NCBI RefSeq assembly: GCF_010093535.1
Contig: NW_022985164.1
Coordinates: 1,353,629 to 1,417,628 of the forward strand
DNA from: Lindgomyces ingoldianus
Taxonomy: Eukaryota > Ascomycota > Dothideomycetes > Pleosporales > Lindgomycetaceae
Direction: 5' to 3'
DNA: 64,000 nt
In this document: piece by piece, positions 33,223 to 46,013 of the stretch
How the letters are laid out: every line of letters begins with the position of its first letter
How positions within the stretch are numbered: position 1 is the stretch's first letter
Program-made: the position numbers and the translations under genes
Notes under the pieces: model-generated
The model's input: only the letters and a program-made list of their open reading frames with translations
What the model was told of the DNA's origin: nothing
The model's database searches: none

Positions 33223-34922
33223 TTACTTTCTTTCACGTACGTCTCCATCTCCGTCTACCTTCGCGCCGGTGCTACCTTCTAGAGGCGGAATCTTCTCGAT
33301 ATCTTTCTCACTGTTCTTGCGCTCCCCTAGACCCTCGCTCGGAGTCATAGGTGGAAGACCACTTTCCATACCCGGCGAACTCTGCCATTTTGCGACATCT
33401 TGTTTAAGTGCTTCCAACTCTTTCTGGAAACGCTTTCCAAACACGTCGATGTAGTATGTGGCGCCATTGTAGATACTCCACATGAAGACTACGGCTAGGA
33501 ATCCGCCGCTGAACCATCGATACCAGAACCAGAGGGGACAGGGAATCATTGTCAAGCAGGCGTAAAAATACTGTATCATCATGAAGGCGGGTTCCTGAAG
33601 AAACTCGGGTAGAGAAAGAACAAATCTTCCGATCCAAGTTTTGGCATATGATTTTCGGAGCCAGGTGAACGAGGTAGGACGACCCGCGGCGATCTTCTCC
33701 CGACGGCGGACAGTTATCATGAAGTGGTAGGAAAGCTGCCATATGGCGTACGGGATGGTGGCCCAGAGCATCATTTGCGGAAGGCTGTAGTGCCCTGGAG
33801 AGTCAGGCGCTGAAGTACGGATGTTGTAGATGGCTGGATAGCGCTGCTGCTGATAGTCGAGTGGAAGGAGGTGGACGAGACAGTGTAGCGTCACACACGG
33901 CATAATGTGGATGAAGAGACTAGCATAATCAGCGGGGCTATTGTCCACAGGGGAATACAAACTGACCTGACTACTTTGTCCATGGAATGGAAGACGAGGG
34001 AGTTGCGCCACATGGCGATGGCGACGGCGTTGTTCCCGAAAGCTAGACAATAAGTGGAGATGAAGAGTCGCTTCGAGCCCGGGAAGACCCAGATGCTAAG
34101 GAGGGCTAGGACGTTGACGAAATAGCAAAGATCTGCCAGAAAGTAGTGGTAACCTTTCTTGTGGTACGTGTAGAAGCGGATAGGCATAAAGTAGAGTAGT
34201 TGGACCGAGTACCATATAGGGAAGAATTCGGGCCGGGCTCCAACCAGATAGCCAGAAACGAAGACATTCATGACGCCAGCGATGAATGAGGCCTTTTCTC
34301 GAGCAGTCACAGCACTGGCGTCATTCCAGCGAGTGTTCAGCCGGTCGACAGAATGGCGCACCCGCTTCTTGTACTTGTCCAGCTGCTCGTCGGGGGTAGG
34401 AATCCTCCGACGCCATTCCTCCACGACGCGATCCTTTGTGCTCAGGCCTTGTTTCCTGAGACGAGCCTGGTGGCGCTTGACTTTTTCCGCTTGGGCTTGC
34501 CAGGTAGTCTGGAGCTTCTCAATGCGCTGGGGGAGGGCCAAGTTCTCGATGAAGTCGAACATGGTGAGGCGCTCGACGGGCGGGAAGAAGGAAGCATCTT
34601 CGGCGTCTGAACCCTCGTCCTGGTAGGAAGAGCTGTTGGAGAAGGAGTTGGTGCGCGAGAGGCCGGGGGTGGGTGTGGGCGAAGTGCAGATGGAGTTGTT
34701 ACCGAGCAGCGCCGAGCCGCCGTGGGTAGAATCGCCAGGTAGGGGGAGAGCAGAGAGCTCTGAAGCTCCCCCGAGGTCTGGCTCCGATTTGGACTTGGGG
34801 GACATGACGGGGGGGGGTTGGTCGGCCAGGGCAGGAGTCTCCTCTTGGACCACGGCGAGTGCGGAGGAAGTGCGGCGGTGGGAGGGGCCTTTTAAATATC
34901 GTGGAGGAGAGCCTACAGCCAT
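33223..34922 (-). CDS. GPC1: Glycerophosphocholine acyltransferase
   Basis: Acylates glycerophosphocholine to lysophosphatidylcholine with acyl-CoA, part of phosphatidylcholine remodelling in the ER membrane. Exons on the minus strand: 34922-33967 and 33919-33223 (47-bp GTCAGT...CTAG intron), 550 residues. Residues 1-110 are Ser/Pro-rich; a helical segment (FIENLALPQRIEKLQTTWQ) and a basic region precede the membrane part. From about residue 205 there are eight or more hydrophobic segments, including RPEFFPIWYSVQLLYFMPIR, YHYFLADLCYFVNV, WRNSLVFHSMDKVVS, HYSLPQMMLWATIPYAIWQ and WYRWFSGGFLAVVFMWS, which fit the Gpc1 (formerly DUF2838) family. The C-terminal tail is charged. It shares its upstream region with SMC1. 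Confidence 0.9.
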
Positions 34923-35615
34923 GGTAAGTGGATCGCTTCAGTGCAGTGTTGTGTGCCATCCATTTCTTTTGGCGCAGGGTTGATACAGGTAGGAGGCGAA
35001 AGTGGAAAGCACATACTGAGTAATTATGTGGGGTGGCAGGACCCTGGATGTGTTCTCATGACAGGGAAGCGACGACGGCTTGTGATGCGCGCAGCAACGG
35101 GGGGAGGAGAGGGAGGGCGGAGCTGGAGAGGACGTGGTGGAACTGGCGATGTTGATTGGGAGTCCAAGCCTTACGCTGGGAGCGTCATTGTGCAGCAGGC
35201 CCAGAGAACGAGGGTTGAGCGCGACGAGGAGTCACGAGAGCAGGCGATGAGTCGAAGTCTGCTGAAGCTCCGACGAGAGTGAAGATAGAAGTCAGAACAG
35301 TGGAAAGTGGGCAGTAGGCAGTGAATGCGGTGAGAATGCGGTGAAGTCCCGTCCAGCCTGGCACTCTTGTCTCGGCGATCCAGAGATCCTCTTCTGTCAC
35401 GAGCGTGCGCGCTTGGCACTGCACAGGCCGCCTTCGACGCGATCTGGCGGCCGACGCGATATATCGCAACCCTCACCACCATTCACGGCCTTCACGGCTT
35501 GCACTACCGCATATCCACCCCCCCTTCCCCTCCCTCCCTCCTGGTCCTCTACTGCCCATACTTTCTTTGCAGCGCACCACGCCCATCTCGAGTCGCGCGC
35601 ATTTCAACCGCCAAC
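34923..35615. promoter_or_regulatory. Divergent promoter region, GPC1 / SMC1
   Basis: 693 bases between divergent ATGs. A long C/T-rich leader (35500-35610) precedes SMC1. Overlapping frames on both strands have no motifs. No specific factor site is claimed. Confidence 0.45.
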
Positions 35616-38600
35616 ATGGGGAAGCTGGTGCAGTTGGAGGTCAACAGTAAGCATTTCGCTTCCGCAGTCTATCAGTACTCTGACCCGCTGTATTAGATTT
35701 CAAGTCGTACCGCGGCCATCATGTCTTGCTCTTCGGCGACTCGTATTTCACTTCTGTCATCGGCCCCAATGGCTCTGGCAAGTCCAACTCGTACGCTCCA
35801 CCGCCCCCCACCACCCTCCCCCATTCGGAAAGCGCGACTGACCAAATCCCAGCATGGACGCCATTTCCTTTGTCCTTGGTATCAAGTCGTCTCACCTGCG
35901 CTCAACCCATCTACGAGACCTGATCTATCGCGGACGTGTCATTCGGACCTCCAAGATCAATGCCGACGGAACGGCGACCGAGGCTAATGGTGAGGCTGAT
36001 AACCAGACCCAGCAGATTCGCGACACTCAAAATGGCGAATCCCAGACGAGCAGCCAGCGCCATGATCCCCAATCTGCCTGGGTGATGGCTGTCTACGAAG
36101 ACGATGCCGACCAGATACACAAGTGGAAGCGTACCATTACCAGCGCAGGGCAGAGCGAGTATAGGATCAACGGTCGCCTTGTCAGCGCGAAGCAGTACAA
36201 CGAGGCGCTCGAGGAGCAGAGCATTCTCATCAAGGCCCGGAACTTTCTCGTCTTCCAGGGCGATGTCGAACAAGTCGCGTCACAAAACCCCAAGGACCTT
36301 ACACGTCTGATCGAGCAGATATCCGGCAGCCTGGACTACAAAGCCGACTACGAGAGGCTGAAGTCTGAGTCCGACCAGGCCACGGACAACCAGACTTCAC
36401 AGCTCACGGCCCGTCGCCAGATCAATGCCGAAATCAAGACATACCAGGAGCAGAAGGCCGAGGCCGAAGAATACCAGAAACGAGTGGCTGAGCGAGACCA
36501 GGCCATCGTTACACACGTCTTGTGGAAGCTGTTTCATTTCCAGCAGACCATGCAGGAGTCGAGCGACGAGATTGCGCGGCATCAGGAAGAGCTAAAAGAG
36601 CACAAGCGCGGGGTTGAAAAGTACCACCAAAACCTCGAGCAGGCGCGGCAGGCCCAAGCCAAGGTTACCCGCGAGGTCAACAAGACGGAAAAGGCTATTA
36701 AGGGCAAGGAAAAGGAAATCGAGGATGCCCAAAATAGTCTAGTGCCTATCGACGAGAAGATCAGGATTTCTACTCAAGATTTGCAAAAGTACGAAGACCG
36801 TGTCGCGTCGCTCACCAAAGAGCGCGATACACAGATCCAACTCATTAACAGGTACGAAAAGGACCTGAAGACGGTGCAGAAGGCCCAGCAGAAGTGGGAG
36901 GATGAGTTCACGGCTGCCGCCCAGCAGGAAGGCCGCGAGCTATCTGCGCAAGATCTCCAGGAATACACCCGATTACGTGGTGAGGTCACTAAACAGACTC
37001 AAGCCAATCAAATCGAAGTCAACAGACTCAACCGCGAGGTCAAAACAGAAGCAGACCACTCTAATAGCCTAAAGAGCAAATATGAGACGTTCAAGGCCCA
37101 AGTGCAGAAGCTTGAACAGGAAATTAGTGAGCTTCAGGACCAACAACAAGAGCGTAAATCTCAAGCGAAGGAAATGGAGAAAGACAAGGCTACTAAGCAG
37201 CAGGCTTTCAAGAAGCTCCAGGCCGATCGCCAACAAGTGATCCGGCAGCAGACAGAACTGAACGAGCAGCTCCAGGAAACGCTCCGCAAGCTCCACGAGG
37301 CTGAGAGTGGACGTCGCCAGAGTGAAAAGGAGACAAGGACTCGTGAAGCTGTCACCCAGATGAAGCGCATCTTTGGCGCTGGTGTCCATGGAAGATACTC
37401 GGAGCTATGCCGACCGAAACAGAAAAAATACGAGACTGCCGTGAGCACCTTGCTCGGGTGGCATTTAGACGCTATCATTGTCGACACTGACAAAACTGCC
37501 AAGGATTGCATCCAATATCTCAAGGACCAGAAAATCGGTCAATTCAATTTCATTCCGCTAGATACCATAACAATCAAGGCGGTCAATCCCAACTTGAAGG
37601 GTATGCACCCAAAGATGCGCTTGGGGATTGATTGCATCGACTACGACAGCTGTCTTGAACGGGCCATGGCTTCTGCTTGCGGTAACTCTATCATCTGTGA
37701 CGATACCGAGACTGCTAGGTATCTTTGTTTTAATAAAGGGGTCGACGCCAAGGCTGTGACCTTAGAGGGTACCGTCATTTCCAAGGGAGGTACCATGACT
37801 GGTGGACGCCTTGGATCTGATAAAGGCAGCCAGCGATGGAACGATGCCACATTCGACAATCTCTCCAAACTCAGAGACAAATATTTGGCCAGCCTGGCTG
37901 CACTTCCAAAGGTCGACCGTCGTGGTCAGGAGGAAGAGACTCTTCAAGCCGATATTGCAGAGCTGGAGCACCGATCTCGACTCGTCCAAGAAGAATTCAA
38001 AGCTCTAGACCGTAATATCCAGAGCAAGAAGAAAGAGTTCGCATACAACAAGACACAGCTGAAGGATATACAGCCCAAGTATCAAGATCAAGCTCAGAAC
38101 CTACAGAACTTGGAGAATGAGCTCAAGAGCTATCAAGATGCCGTCAATCAGGTTGCCGATCAAGTCTTTGCAACATTCTGTCAGCGCCTAGGCTACACTT
38201 CCATCCGCGATTATGAATCGCAGCAGGGCACCGTCCAGGCTGAAGCTGCAGAGAAACGAGTCGCCTTCACTAGGCAGCGCAGCCGCCTAGAAAACCAGAT
38301 CCAGTTCCACAAAAACCAACTGAACTCGGCGAATGACCGTCTCCAAGCGTTGCAAGACAAATCTCAACGAGACAGGGATCTGATTGAGAGCTTCAATGAG
38401 GAAAAGGAAGAATTGCAGAACAGTATCGACGTCCTGCAAGCCGAACTAGAGCAATTCCAGGAGACAGTCGAGAGTCTCAAAGACAAACTCTCGGAGCGTG
38501 CGACTACTGTCAATGAAGCTCGCCGCGAGCTCGACAAGCGCAACGGCGCGGTAAAGGAAGTGATGAAGCAAGTCGACCTTCTCGAAGCACGCATCAAACG

Positions 38601-39656
38601 CACCGCCGCATCTCGCTACGCGCTACTGCGCAAATGCAGGGTCGATGAAATCAAGATCCCCTTGGCCGAGGGATCGGCGAGCCTGAACACGCTGCCCATG
38701 GGTGACCTAGCCCGGGGTCCTGATCCGGATGCCATGGATGTTGATGAAGATCCCGATACAACCCAGATTCATCAGCCGGAAGTGGATGATTATGGGATTG
38801 ACGTTGATTTCGACGAGCTCGATGAAGATCTGAAAGAGGTAAAGCATTCCGTTCCCCTTTCACAATCATAACTCTTTCCGACAACTAACCAATCACAGGA
38901 CAATTCTGCCGCCTGCGACACCAAACTCACCGAAACAATACAAACGCTCACCTCCGAAATCGAAAAATCCAACCCCAACATGCGCGCCTTCGAGCGCCTC
39001 GACACAACACAAAAGAAGCTCAAAGACACCGAAAAAGTCTTTGAAGCCGCACGTAAATCCGCCGCAAAAGCCCGCAAGGACTTCGAAGACGTCAAGCAAA
39101 ACCGGCTCGACCTCTTCGAAAAAGCCTTCAAGCACATCTCGGAAAATATCGCCGGCACCTACAAAGACCTCACCAAGTCCCCGCAATTCCCGATGGGCGG
39201 GCAAGCTTATCTCGACCAGGAAGATTCGTCCGAACCGTATTTGGCAGGGTTGAAGTACCATGCTATGCCTCCACTCAAGCGGTTCAGAGATATGGAGCAT
39301 TTGTCTGGCGGCGAGAAGACGATTGCGGCGTTGGCGTTGCTATTCGCGATCCATAGCTATCAGCCCAGTCCTTTTTTTGTGCTAGATGAGGTGGACGCCG
39401 CACTGGATAATGTTAATGTGGGGCGCGTGGCGAAGTATGTCAAGGAACATGCCAGTCCTGGCATGCAGTTTATTGTGATCTCGCTCAAGGCGGGATTGTT
39501 TCAGGAGAGTGAGTCGTTGGTCGGGGTTATGCGTGACCAGGCGAAGATGAGTAGTAGGGTTGTGAGTTTGGATGTAAGTTTCCCCAATTCATTGGCTTTT
39601 GAAGTGTAGGGGATTGCTAATGGAGTTGCTAGCTGCGGAAGTATCAACCCTCATAA
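35616..39656 (+). CDS. SMC1: Cohesin subunit Smc1
   Basis: ATPase arm of the cohesin ring, which with Smc3 and the kleisin Scc1 holds sister chromatids and shapes loops. Exons 35616-35646, 35697-35790, 35853-38838, 38899-39573, 39633-39656, giving 1269 residues; all introns GT-AG. N-terminal head: LVQLEV, NFKSYRGH and Walker A GPNGSGKSN at 33-41; intron 2 falls just after it. Long coiled coils (about 170-500 and 680-1030) flank the hinge (about 510-670, GVHGRYSEL, GGTMTGGRLGSD). C-terminal head: signature LSGGEK at 1172-1177, Walker B FFVLDE at 1196-1201 and D-loop DAALDN. The last exon encodes only LRKYQPS. The FQGDVEQVASQNPKDLT motif and the acidic linker before exon 4 fit Smc1 rather than Smc3. 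Confidence 0.95.
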
Positions 39657-42568
39657 ACCATGCGTGCACGCCAGCCCCCCAGCAAAGATATCTCGAAAGG
39701 ATGGATGCAAGCAACATAGCGCTAGGGTTTCGCTGGTTAGCACACAGACGTGGAATAATGCAAAGTGAAACTACCATATTCCCGATTCGATTCGAGTTTA
39801 TTCTGTTATACTTCTTTCTTTGCTCGGAAATTTTTCTCATCTTCGGGATTCCGCATTGCTGATTGAGAGACGAAGCCCACGGATCAATGACCAGGGTGTT
39901 GTCTGTCTGTATACGTGTGCATGCGTATGTATTTGTATGCGATTTGGAAATTAGGTCGCTTTTCTCTTTTCAAAAGTGCTTATGATTTGATCATACTGCG
40001 ATGTCGTAGTAAATGTTCAGATGATGGGCAGCGGACTCCCGTGATGTGCCTTCGTGTGTACAGTGCATTTCGTTTGACCGTCGGATTGTTATTATGTTGA
40101 GGACCAGGACCAGCAACTGTGGGCCCGTCCGTGTCTGTCTGATATAAAGCTGACTACGGCAAATCACAGTAGCAAAGGAGACTACGTAAGACGTAGCGCA
40201 GCGCAGGGGAAGGATGATCTACTACCACCTTCGTGCTGCATACCTAACCATGCTGTGTTATTTTTCTACTCTGTTCACATGCTTGTCTAAGGCATTCCTT
40301 CCTCGACTTTAGGTAATTGTGAGTGAGGGAGTAAACATATGCCTAAATGTAAGTAACTTCGTTAAAGTAAAGAAAATACGTAAATAGGCATAAGTGAGGG
40401 GGGTGGACGAAGGTAAGGGAACGAATTAGTCAGTGAGAGTGGGATAGGGAGTGAGTGTATGTGAGCCTCGCGAGATTATACTTGGAACCTGTGATACAGA
40501 ACCTAGATACAAGCGTATGGGTGTCTCACTCCTAGTTATTAATCTTGTCAGTATAGTTCTACGAAGGCAAGATACTAGACGAGCTAGAACATACATACAC
40601 CACATAGACACGGGAGAAACTGTCGGATATCGGTAGTAATCGGCACAGTCGGCGAGTTGGGTTGGTAGGCAAAGGTACAGTTAAAACTATCCCGCTATGT
40701 CGGCGTCGACGCTAGGCTCTGCCTAATATCTGTTTGCAAGTATGTAATCGGGGACAGTATGGGTTAATGCTGGATGGATGGAGGATTTGAAGGAGAGTAT
40801 TAAAGGAGTTAGTGGATGTTCATTTGCTTTTAGTAGGACGAAATTTAGGTTTGCAGTAGGTTCACCCTGTCTTCGTTGTTAACACGATGTATGAAGAACT
40901 GCGAGAACTATTCCACATCGAGACGTAATCGTTTAACTTTCTGCATGTTCCCTAGAAGCCATGCAACGGAACTTCGAGTCAGTGGCGAAATCACATCACT
41001 TAACAAATCTCGTTGAATCCCTAGGAAATACAAGGATCACTGCTCATCCTGAAAGTACCATCTTCTTTAGGTATGCTTACAAGACTAAGTCATTACCACA
41101 AAGTCCTTGCTACAATGGGGCGTTGGCAATAGCCGTTGCACCACTCCCCGGGATCTCTATGTGGGTCCTACTGCATATGTCAGCTTAGTTAGAAATGGGT
41201 GCAATCAACCCCAAATAATATGTCGATGACATGTCCAGTCCAGGAAGTCTCCAATGGCAGCAGTGGTAGCAATCGGGCCGAAGGGATGCGTCTTTTGGGC
41301 AGACACATGGATCTAGGTCTAGCAATCGCCAGAACAACCCACTCGCTATATGTCCAGCAAAGAAGGGATTCTCGTGCATGCACATATGTGACGTGACGTC
41401 TGGTCTGATGAGTCAGCGCCGCTAGGCTGAGGCCTCGGGCTTGGGGCCTCAGGCTCAAGGATTATTCGTGCCCACAATGAAAGACAAACTCCTTGTGCTA
41501 TAGCGACCGTACTCAGTTCGCCGAATGCGAAGTCTAGAAAACGAAAGACCGGTTGTGTCAGTGAGTAAAGGCTACACGAGAGATCTACACTAAAGCAATC
41601 TGAGTCCGATCCCCAGCACCGGAAAGGCTATAAGCAAGCATGCAAGCCATTTTCCTAAAAGACCGTCCGTTGGCCATCTTAAAGTAATGATATGCCGTGG
41701 AAGCCCATATGCCTCCTAAAGTAGAAATTGGATATTAGAGGTTCGTCTAGAAATGCCTGCTACGTGCAACATGAAAGCGCATGAGGAATTGGCAACCAAT
41801 GCCCACACTCAGCGCCAAGGCTCGGAATGACATTTGATAAAAAATGAGATGAGAAGAGGGGTTTACAGAAAGATATCTGTTATATGCTCCCCACAGTGGT
41901 AAAACGCCAACAGTGTTTGTGATGGGCCAACTTGTGTAGTCCAACGATTTGAAAATTGAATAATAGAAAATCAAAATCAAAATCAAAATCAAAATCAAAA
42001 TCAAAATCAAAACAGAAACAGGCTGTTGCATCCGGTATTATGCAAAGAACATAAATCCGAGAAATAGTAATACGAAAAGGCAACATAAGGGGTATCTAGG
42101 ATCAGAGTAGTGACGTGGACACCGAAAACCACCGGAGGAGAAAGAGATTGGTTGACAGGATGACGAACGAGGTGAAAGCCAAAATTGGTTTGGTCTTGGC
42201 GTGGCGGAATATCTGGGGTAGGCCGCGTCGCCTTGTCGTGGCGACCTAACAGTCCGGATGGCCGGGATGAAGCAGAGATGAATGCAATGGGTCCTCGAGC
42301 TTTATGAAGACCTTTGTCAGGCTTATGTATGCGTTCTGTGAAACAGGCTGTGACCATATGAAGGTGACAATGCTTCGTGACATGTGGCGAATTACAGATC
42401 CTATAGTTGCACTGGCGTAACTCTCATCCCGCTCGGCCGGTTTTATGGGATTTCTCTTTCTATCATTACAGATCCTACGATCTGAAATCTCGACTCAGGA
42501 GTGAAGTGGCTGCCAAAAAATCGGCCGAAAATCTCCAGTGGTTGACCGAGCTGTTGTTTTCCCCCTCA
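39657..42568. other. Long intergenic region with small repeats
   Basis: 2.9 kb without a supportable gene. It contains an AAAATC tandem array (listed separately) and a small G+C-rich inverted repeat: CTGAGGCC at 41427-41434 and GGCCTCAG at 41445-41452, loop of 10. The frames at 40961-41188, 41199-41396 and 42407-42616 lack motifs or homology that can be recognised. Confidence 0.45.
41967..42012. repeat. AAAATC hexanucleotide tandem repeat
   Basis: Between seven and eight perfect head-to-tail AAAATC units. Read on the minus strand it gives Ile/Leu or Asp/Phe repeats in chance ORFs, which were rejected as genes. Confidence 0.95.
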
Positions 42569-44621
42569 TCATCCACCAATCGCCCCCTGCGAAGCCTTCT
42601 CGATCTTGCCACCTGACTCAACTAGTTTTCGGGCAGCAGCCTGAATGGAGATACTCTCTTCCCTCAGCGTCTGCAGTGCATGCTCTAATGTTTGTGTTCT
42701 AGTCCGAAGCCTTCCGATTTCGCTCCGAAGGACATTGATTGTCTCAGCTGGCGATGTAGGAGCTGATGAACTTAACTCTGGATTATGAGCGATGATTATC
42801 GAAGGTGGAGGGTCAGAGGCTGAAGCGGCTCCTGCCTGATTAGTCGGTCGATCGCTGCCAGTCACCATCGCCTCTTCTAAGACTCTGATTCTTTGTTCCA
42901 GCTCTAGCTTCTCTGCTTCCCACCGTTTCTTATCGTCAGCACTCTGAGTCTGCAACCTGTTTGCCATTTCCATGATTCGCATGTACTGTGCGCCATTAGC
43001 CACCAATTGGCGACGAGCCTCATCCCTGCTTTCTTGCAATTCCTCAACTTGGTGCTCGAGCGTGGCAACCTGCGCTTGCAATTTTTCCTTTTCGTCCGTA
43101 AGGCTGTTGATCTCGACATCACTGACTTCGAATTTCTTTTCTAGTGTGGCGCACTTGGTCCGTTGACGCTCTAACTTCTGGAGAAGACTATCGTACTCGC
43201 GCTGAAGGGTCTGAAATGCCAAGGTCTTGATACTGACTTGGTGTTGGAGATCCTGTAAATGAGCCGCTTGGGCAGAGGTCTGAAGTGACGAAGAAGGGGG
43301 TGATATAGGCGGCAAATTCGGTAGGTTCGGGAAGTTCATAGACGACGGTGAAGGAAGCATTCCGGATCGTGATGGTTGTGGGGCCTGCATCGGAGATTGC
43401 GGAGGCATGAAAATTGAACCAGAAGACGAGGCTGTGTGATGTGGGGAGTTAGCCATTGGGGCTATATCACTACTGTAGGGATTTCGTCGACTGTCCTCAA
43501 GTATGGCGGGTGGGTGGGTAAACCCAGAGTATCCCTGATGGGGGCCAGGAAGTTGTCTTGATGGGGGCGATTGCTCCTCGCGATCGAGGTGATATTGTCC
43601 TCTCCGCATGGCTGGGGAATCTGCATGAGATGGGCTCTGAACAGGACTGCGGGAGGTCGATGAAACTATAAGTGTTCGAAGTTTGAAATTATTCCATTGC
43701 ACGAGATCAAGGGCCCATTGAAGGGAATCCCTAGTGCTAATGTTCTCGATCTCAGGTAGCTGAACGTGCAAGTTAGTGCCGTAAATTGGCAGGTCGGATG
43801 CCTCTGCAACTCTGCGGCGATGATAATGTTAAAAAAGAAGGGGGAACGTACTTCGCTTGATAGGTGGTGGTCTTTTGGTAGTATGGATCTCACCTTGGTG
43901 TCCAGGTCTATCAGCTCGGAAGCAAGTTTGCGCATTAAAGTGCGGGTGCTTGAACATGGTTGACCTTCGCAATTGGACGGACAACAAATCAATGCCCCCA
44001 CTGCATGAGGCGCTGGATCGGTGTCGAAATGAGGACGGTGGGGGTCGTTACCGATAGGTGGGAGAGATCGATCCAAGCCAAGCGCTCCAGGAAAGGCTTT
44101 TGTGTGTTCTGTAATCCGATTTAGCGGCTGATACGAACTCCTTTAGATCAGAAAACTCATATGTAATCACTCCTCAGAAAGAGAAAAGTAATACGGCACG
44201 ACTAATAGCAAGATGTAGCATTGGCAGATACACCAAGGGAAGCGAGTCATGAGCTAAATTGAATGTTTTCCCCACCTGAGTCGATATCCTGCCCTTGCCG
44301 TGTAGGCTGCTGGAAGACATCAAAAAGAGATTGTGATCTGGGTCTTGGTTTGCCAAGTTCCGGCGCTGCCTGAACCAGGGGAGGCGCTCGTAATGAACTC
44401 GACGCGAGCTGTTCTGCTGATGCGCTGCAGGAGGGTGTATACAGCGGAGGTAGCGTTCGATGGTCCGGGGTCTGGCTGTCACGAGAATAGTGGCCGGCAG
44501 GTTGCGGGAGCGGGGGAGGACGGCGCTCGCCAGTGTTTGTACTCGAACCCCGGCGCTTGAATTGGAAGTCGATTGGGTTGTCTTCCTCCCATGGCCTTTT
44601 CCTTCCTGTCCAAGAGTCCAT
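42569..44621 (-). CDS. Conserved-looking coiled-coil protein with Cys cluster, function unknown
   Basis: Not recognised as a named gene. Exons on the minus strand: 44621-44276, 44108-43852 (or ending at 43894), 43759-42569, about 597 residues (583 with the alternative donor). Exon 1 (MDSWTGRKRPW...) is Pro/Ser/Arg-rich, with the basic patch FQFKRRG. Exon 2 holds a Cys cluster, ICCPSNCEGQPC, and then an amphipathic helix (LMRKLASELIDLD). Exon 3 has a Pro/Ser-rich stretch and then a long coiled coil (about 330-480: EYDSLLQKLERQRTK, LQAQVATLEHQVEELQ), a second short coil and the end SQGAIGG. Donors GTACGT (43846-43851) and GTGAGA (43888-43893) are both in frame, so two isoforms are possible. Low-complexity flanks plus coil suggest a scaffold or transcription-associated role; this is only inference. 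Confidence 0.7.
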
Positions 44622-46013
44622 GAGTTAGGTCCGCCCTTGAAAAACAATAGCTGCTCCTCCGGTACGCCATGCGTTTCGATGAGGCGTCGTCAGGGTGGCA
44701 TTAGCAATTTCAACTGATCTAGATGGCCACGCCCGAAGCCCGAGGGAAAGACCGTAAATGCTGAGGGATTACTAATGAGCCGGGAGTGGTGTGGAGAGGC
44801 GAGGAATACCTACGGAAAGGCTTGGCGGAGAGGGTGGGATTATTTAAGATTTGAAGAGTCAAGAGAGGGAGCGAGACAAAATTGAATGTGGGGAGGACCA
44901 CAGCGGCGTAAATGATGTGTTGATTGGATTAATCGAGGAGTGACAGATTCGAAAACGCCCGGTTCAGCAGAGTTGAGTGGATGTCAGTGCGTCATAGTAG
45001 TCCGGATACAGAGAAAGTTGGTGTCAGCACCACTGCCGTTGCGGTTCCTCTCATATGCGGCTTCTGTGCCGGCCTTACACATTAAGGACGGACAGTTCCT
45101 AACTCAAAGAAAGTCTCAGCAAGGAGGTAGACAAGGGCAATGCGTTAAATGAGCAATCACCGGAATCGGAAAACGTGAACGCGAAATGCCAGCTACAGGG
45201 ATGGGAAATCGAGGTCAAACGGTCGGAAAAACCAACAACAGGGAGCGTGTTTGGAAAGAGAGGCTGCAGAAGGTCAAAGCCTTGCGCAAAGTCGGAGCAA
45301 CATTGAAGCCAACTCGAGGGAGGAGGCTGCTGAGTAATACTGAGGATGACGCTTGGTAACAAATTTGTGGTGTCAGAGTTGCTGATGATGCATAAGACCT
45401 TCTGATCTCGGACTCGCGTCCTTCTTGTCATGACCGCCCCGTCGTCATATATCCTAAAGTTCTGCGCAGAGGGCAGAAGAGGGTCTGCTTTGCTTGAAGG
45501 GGCAGTTGTCCTCGCTGCACGGCGCTGTGGTTCTCATGATGGGTCAGGTACAAACGCAGCGGCGGCGAGGTGCCAAGCACTTAAAGCCGCCCTATCTCCG
45601 CTTCCTAGTGAATCACATCTCATCCACCAACCTGCCATTATTAGTTCAAGAGACGCTGGGGCTGGCTCTGGAGCCGAAATTTCTGCGACTGGGCATCAAT
45701 CGAAAAAGTCGGAAACCTTTATGATTTGAGAAAGGCATGCCCATGGATGCCATCCCCTGTCCGGAAAGGTACCCACATTGTACGAATAAGGGCATCAAGC
45801 AGAAGTTCACGTGGGGAACCTAGCGCTTATCACACAGACCTGTGCGAGGGCATGGGAAATTATCATCATGAAATCCACGAGAGGTTCTCATCGGGCATTA
45901 AACATCCCGGCGAGAGATCATGAGTTGATTCCATCATCGGCGTTGTCCCTGATTCTCTGCAGACAAGTTGCAGGCCCCTAGCAATCCTAATCCTTAAAGA
46001 ACACATGAGGTGA
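44622..46013. other. Intergenic, no gene seen
   Basis: 1.39 kb holding the promoter of the coiled-coil gene and the 3' side of the Ser-rich gene. Frames at 45099-45431 (-) and 45430-45729 (+) have no motifs. Nothing else recognised. Confidence 0.4.

Noticed and set aside
41401..41460. Possible hammerhead ribozyme core (CTGATGAG) near a G+C-rich hairpin
   Set aside because: The GAAA box and the three helices are missing at the required places; only an 8-bp inverted repeat remains.
41747..42086. Minus-strand ORFs with long Ile/Leu or Asp/Phe repeats
   Set aside because: They are translations of the AAAATC tandem repeat; no other protein features.
45430..45729. 99-codon plus ORF
   Set aside because: Ala/Ser-rich composition without motifs; no conservation signal that can be seen.
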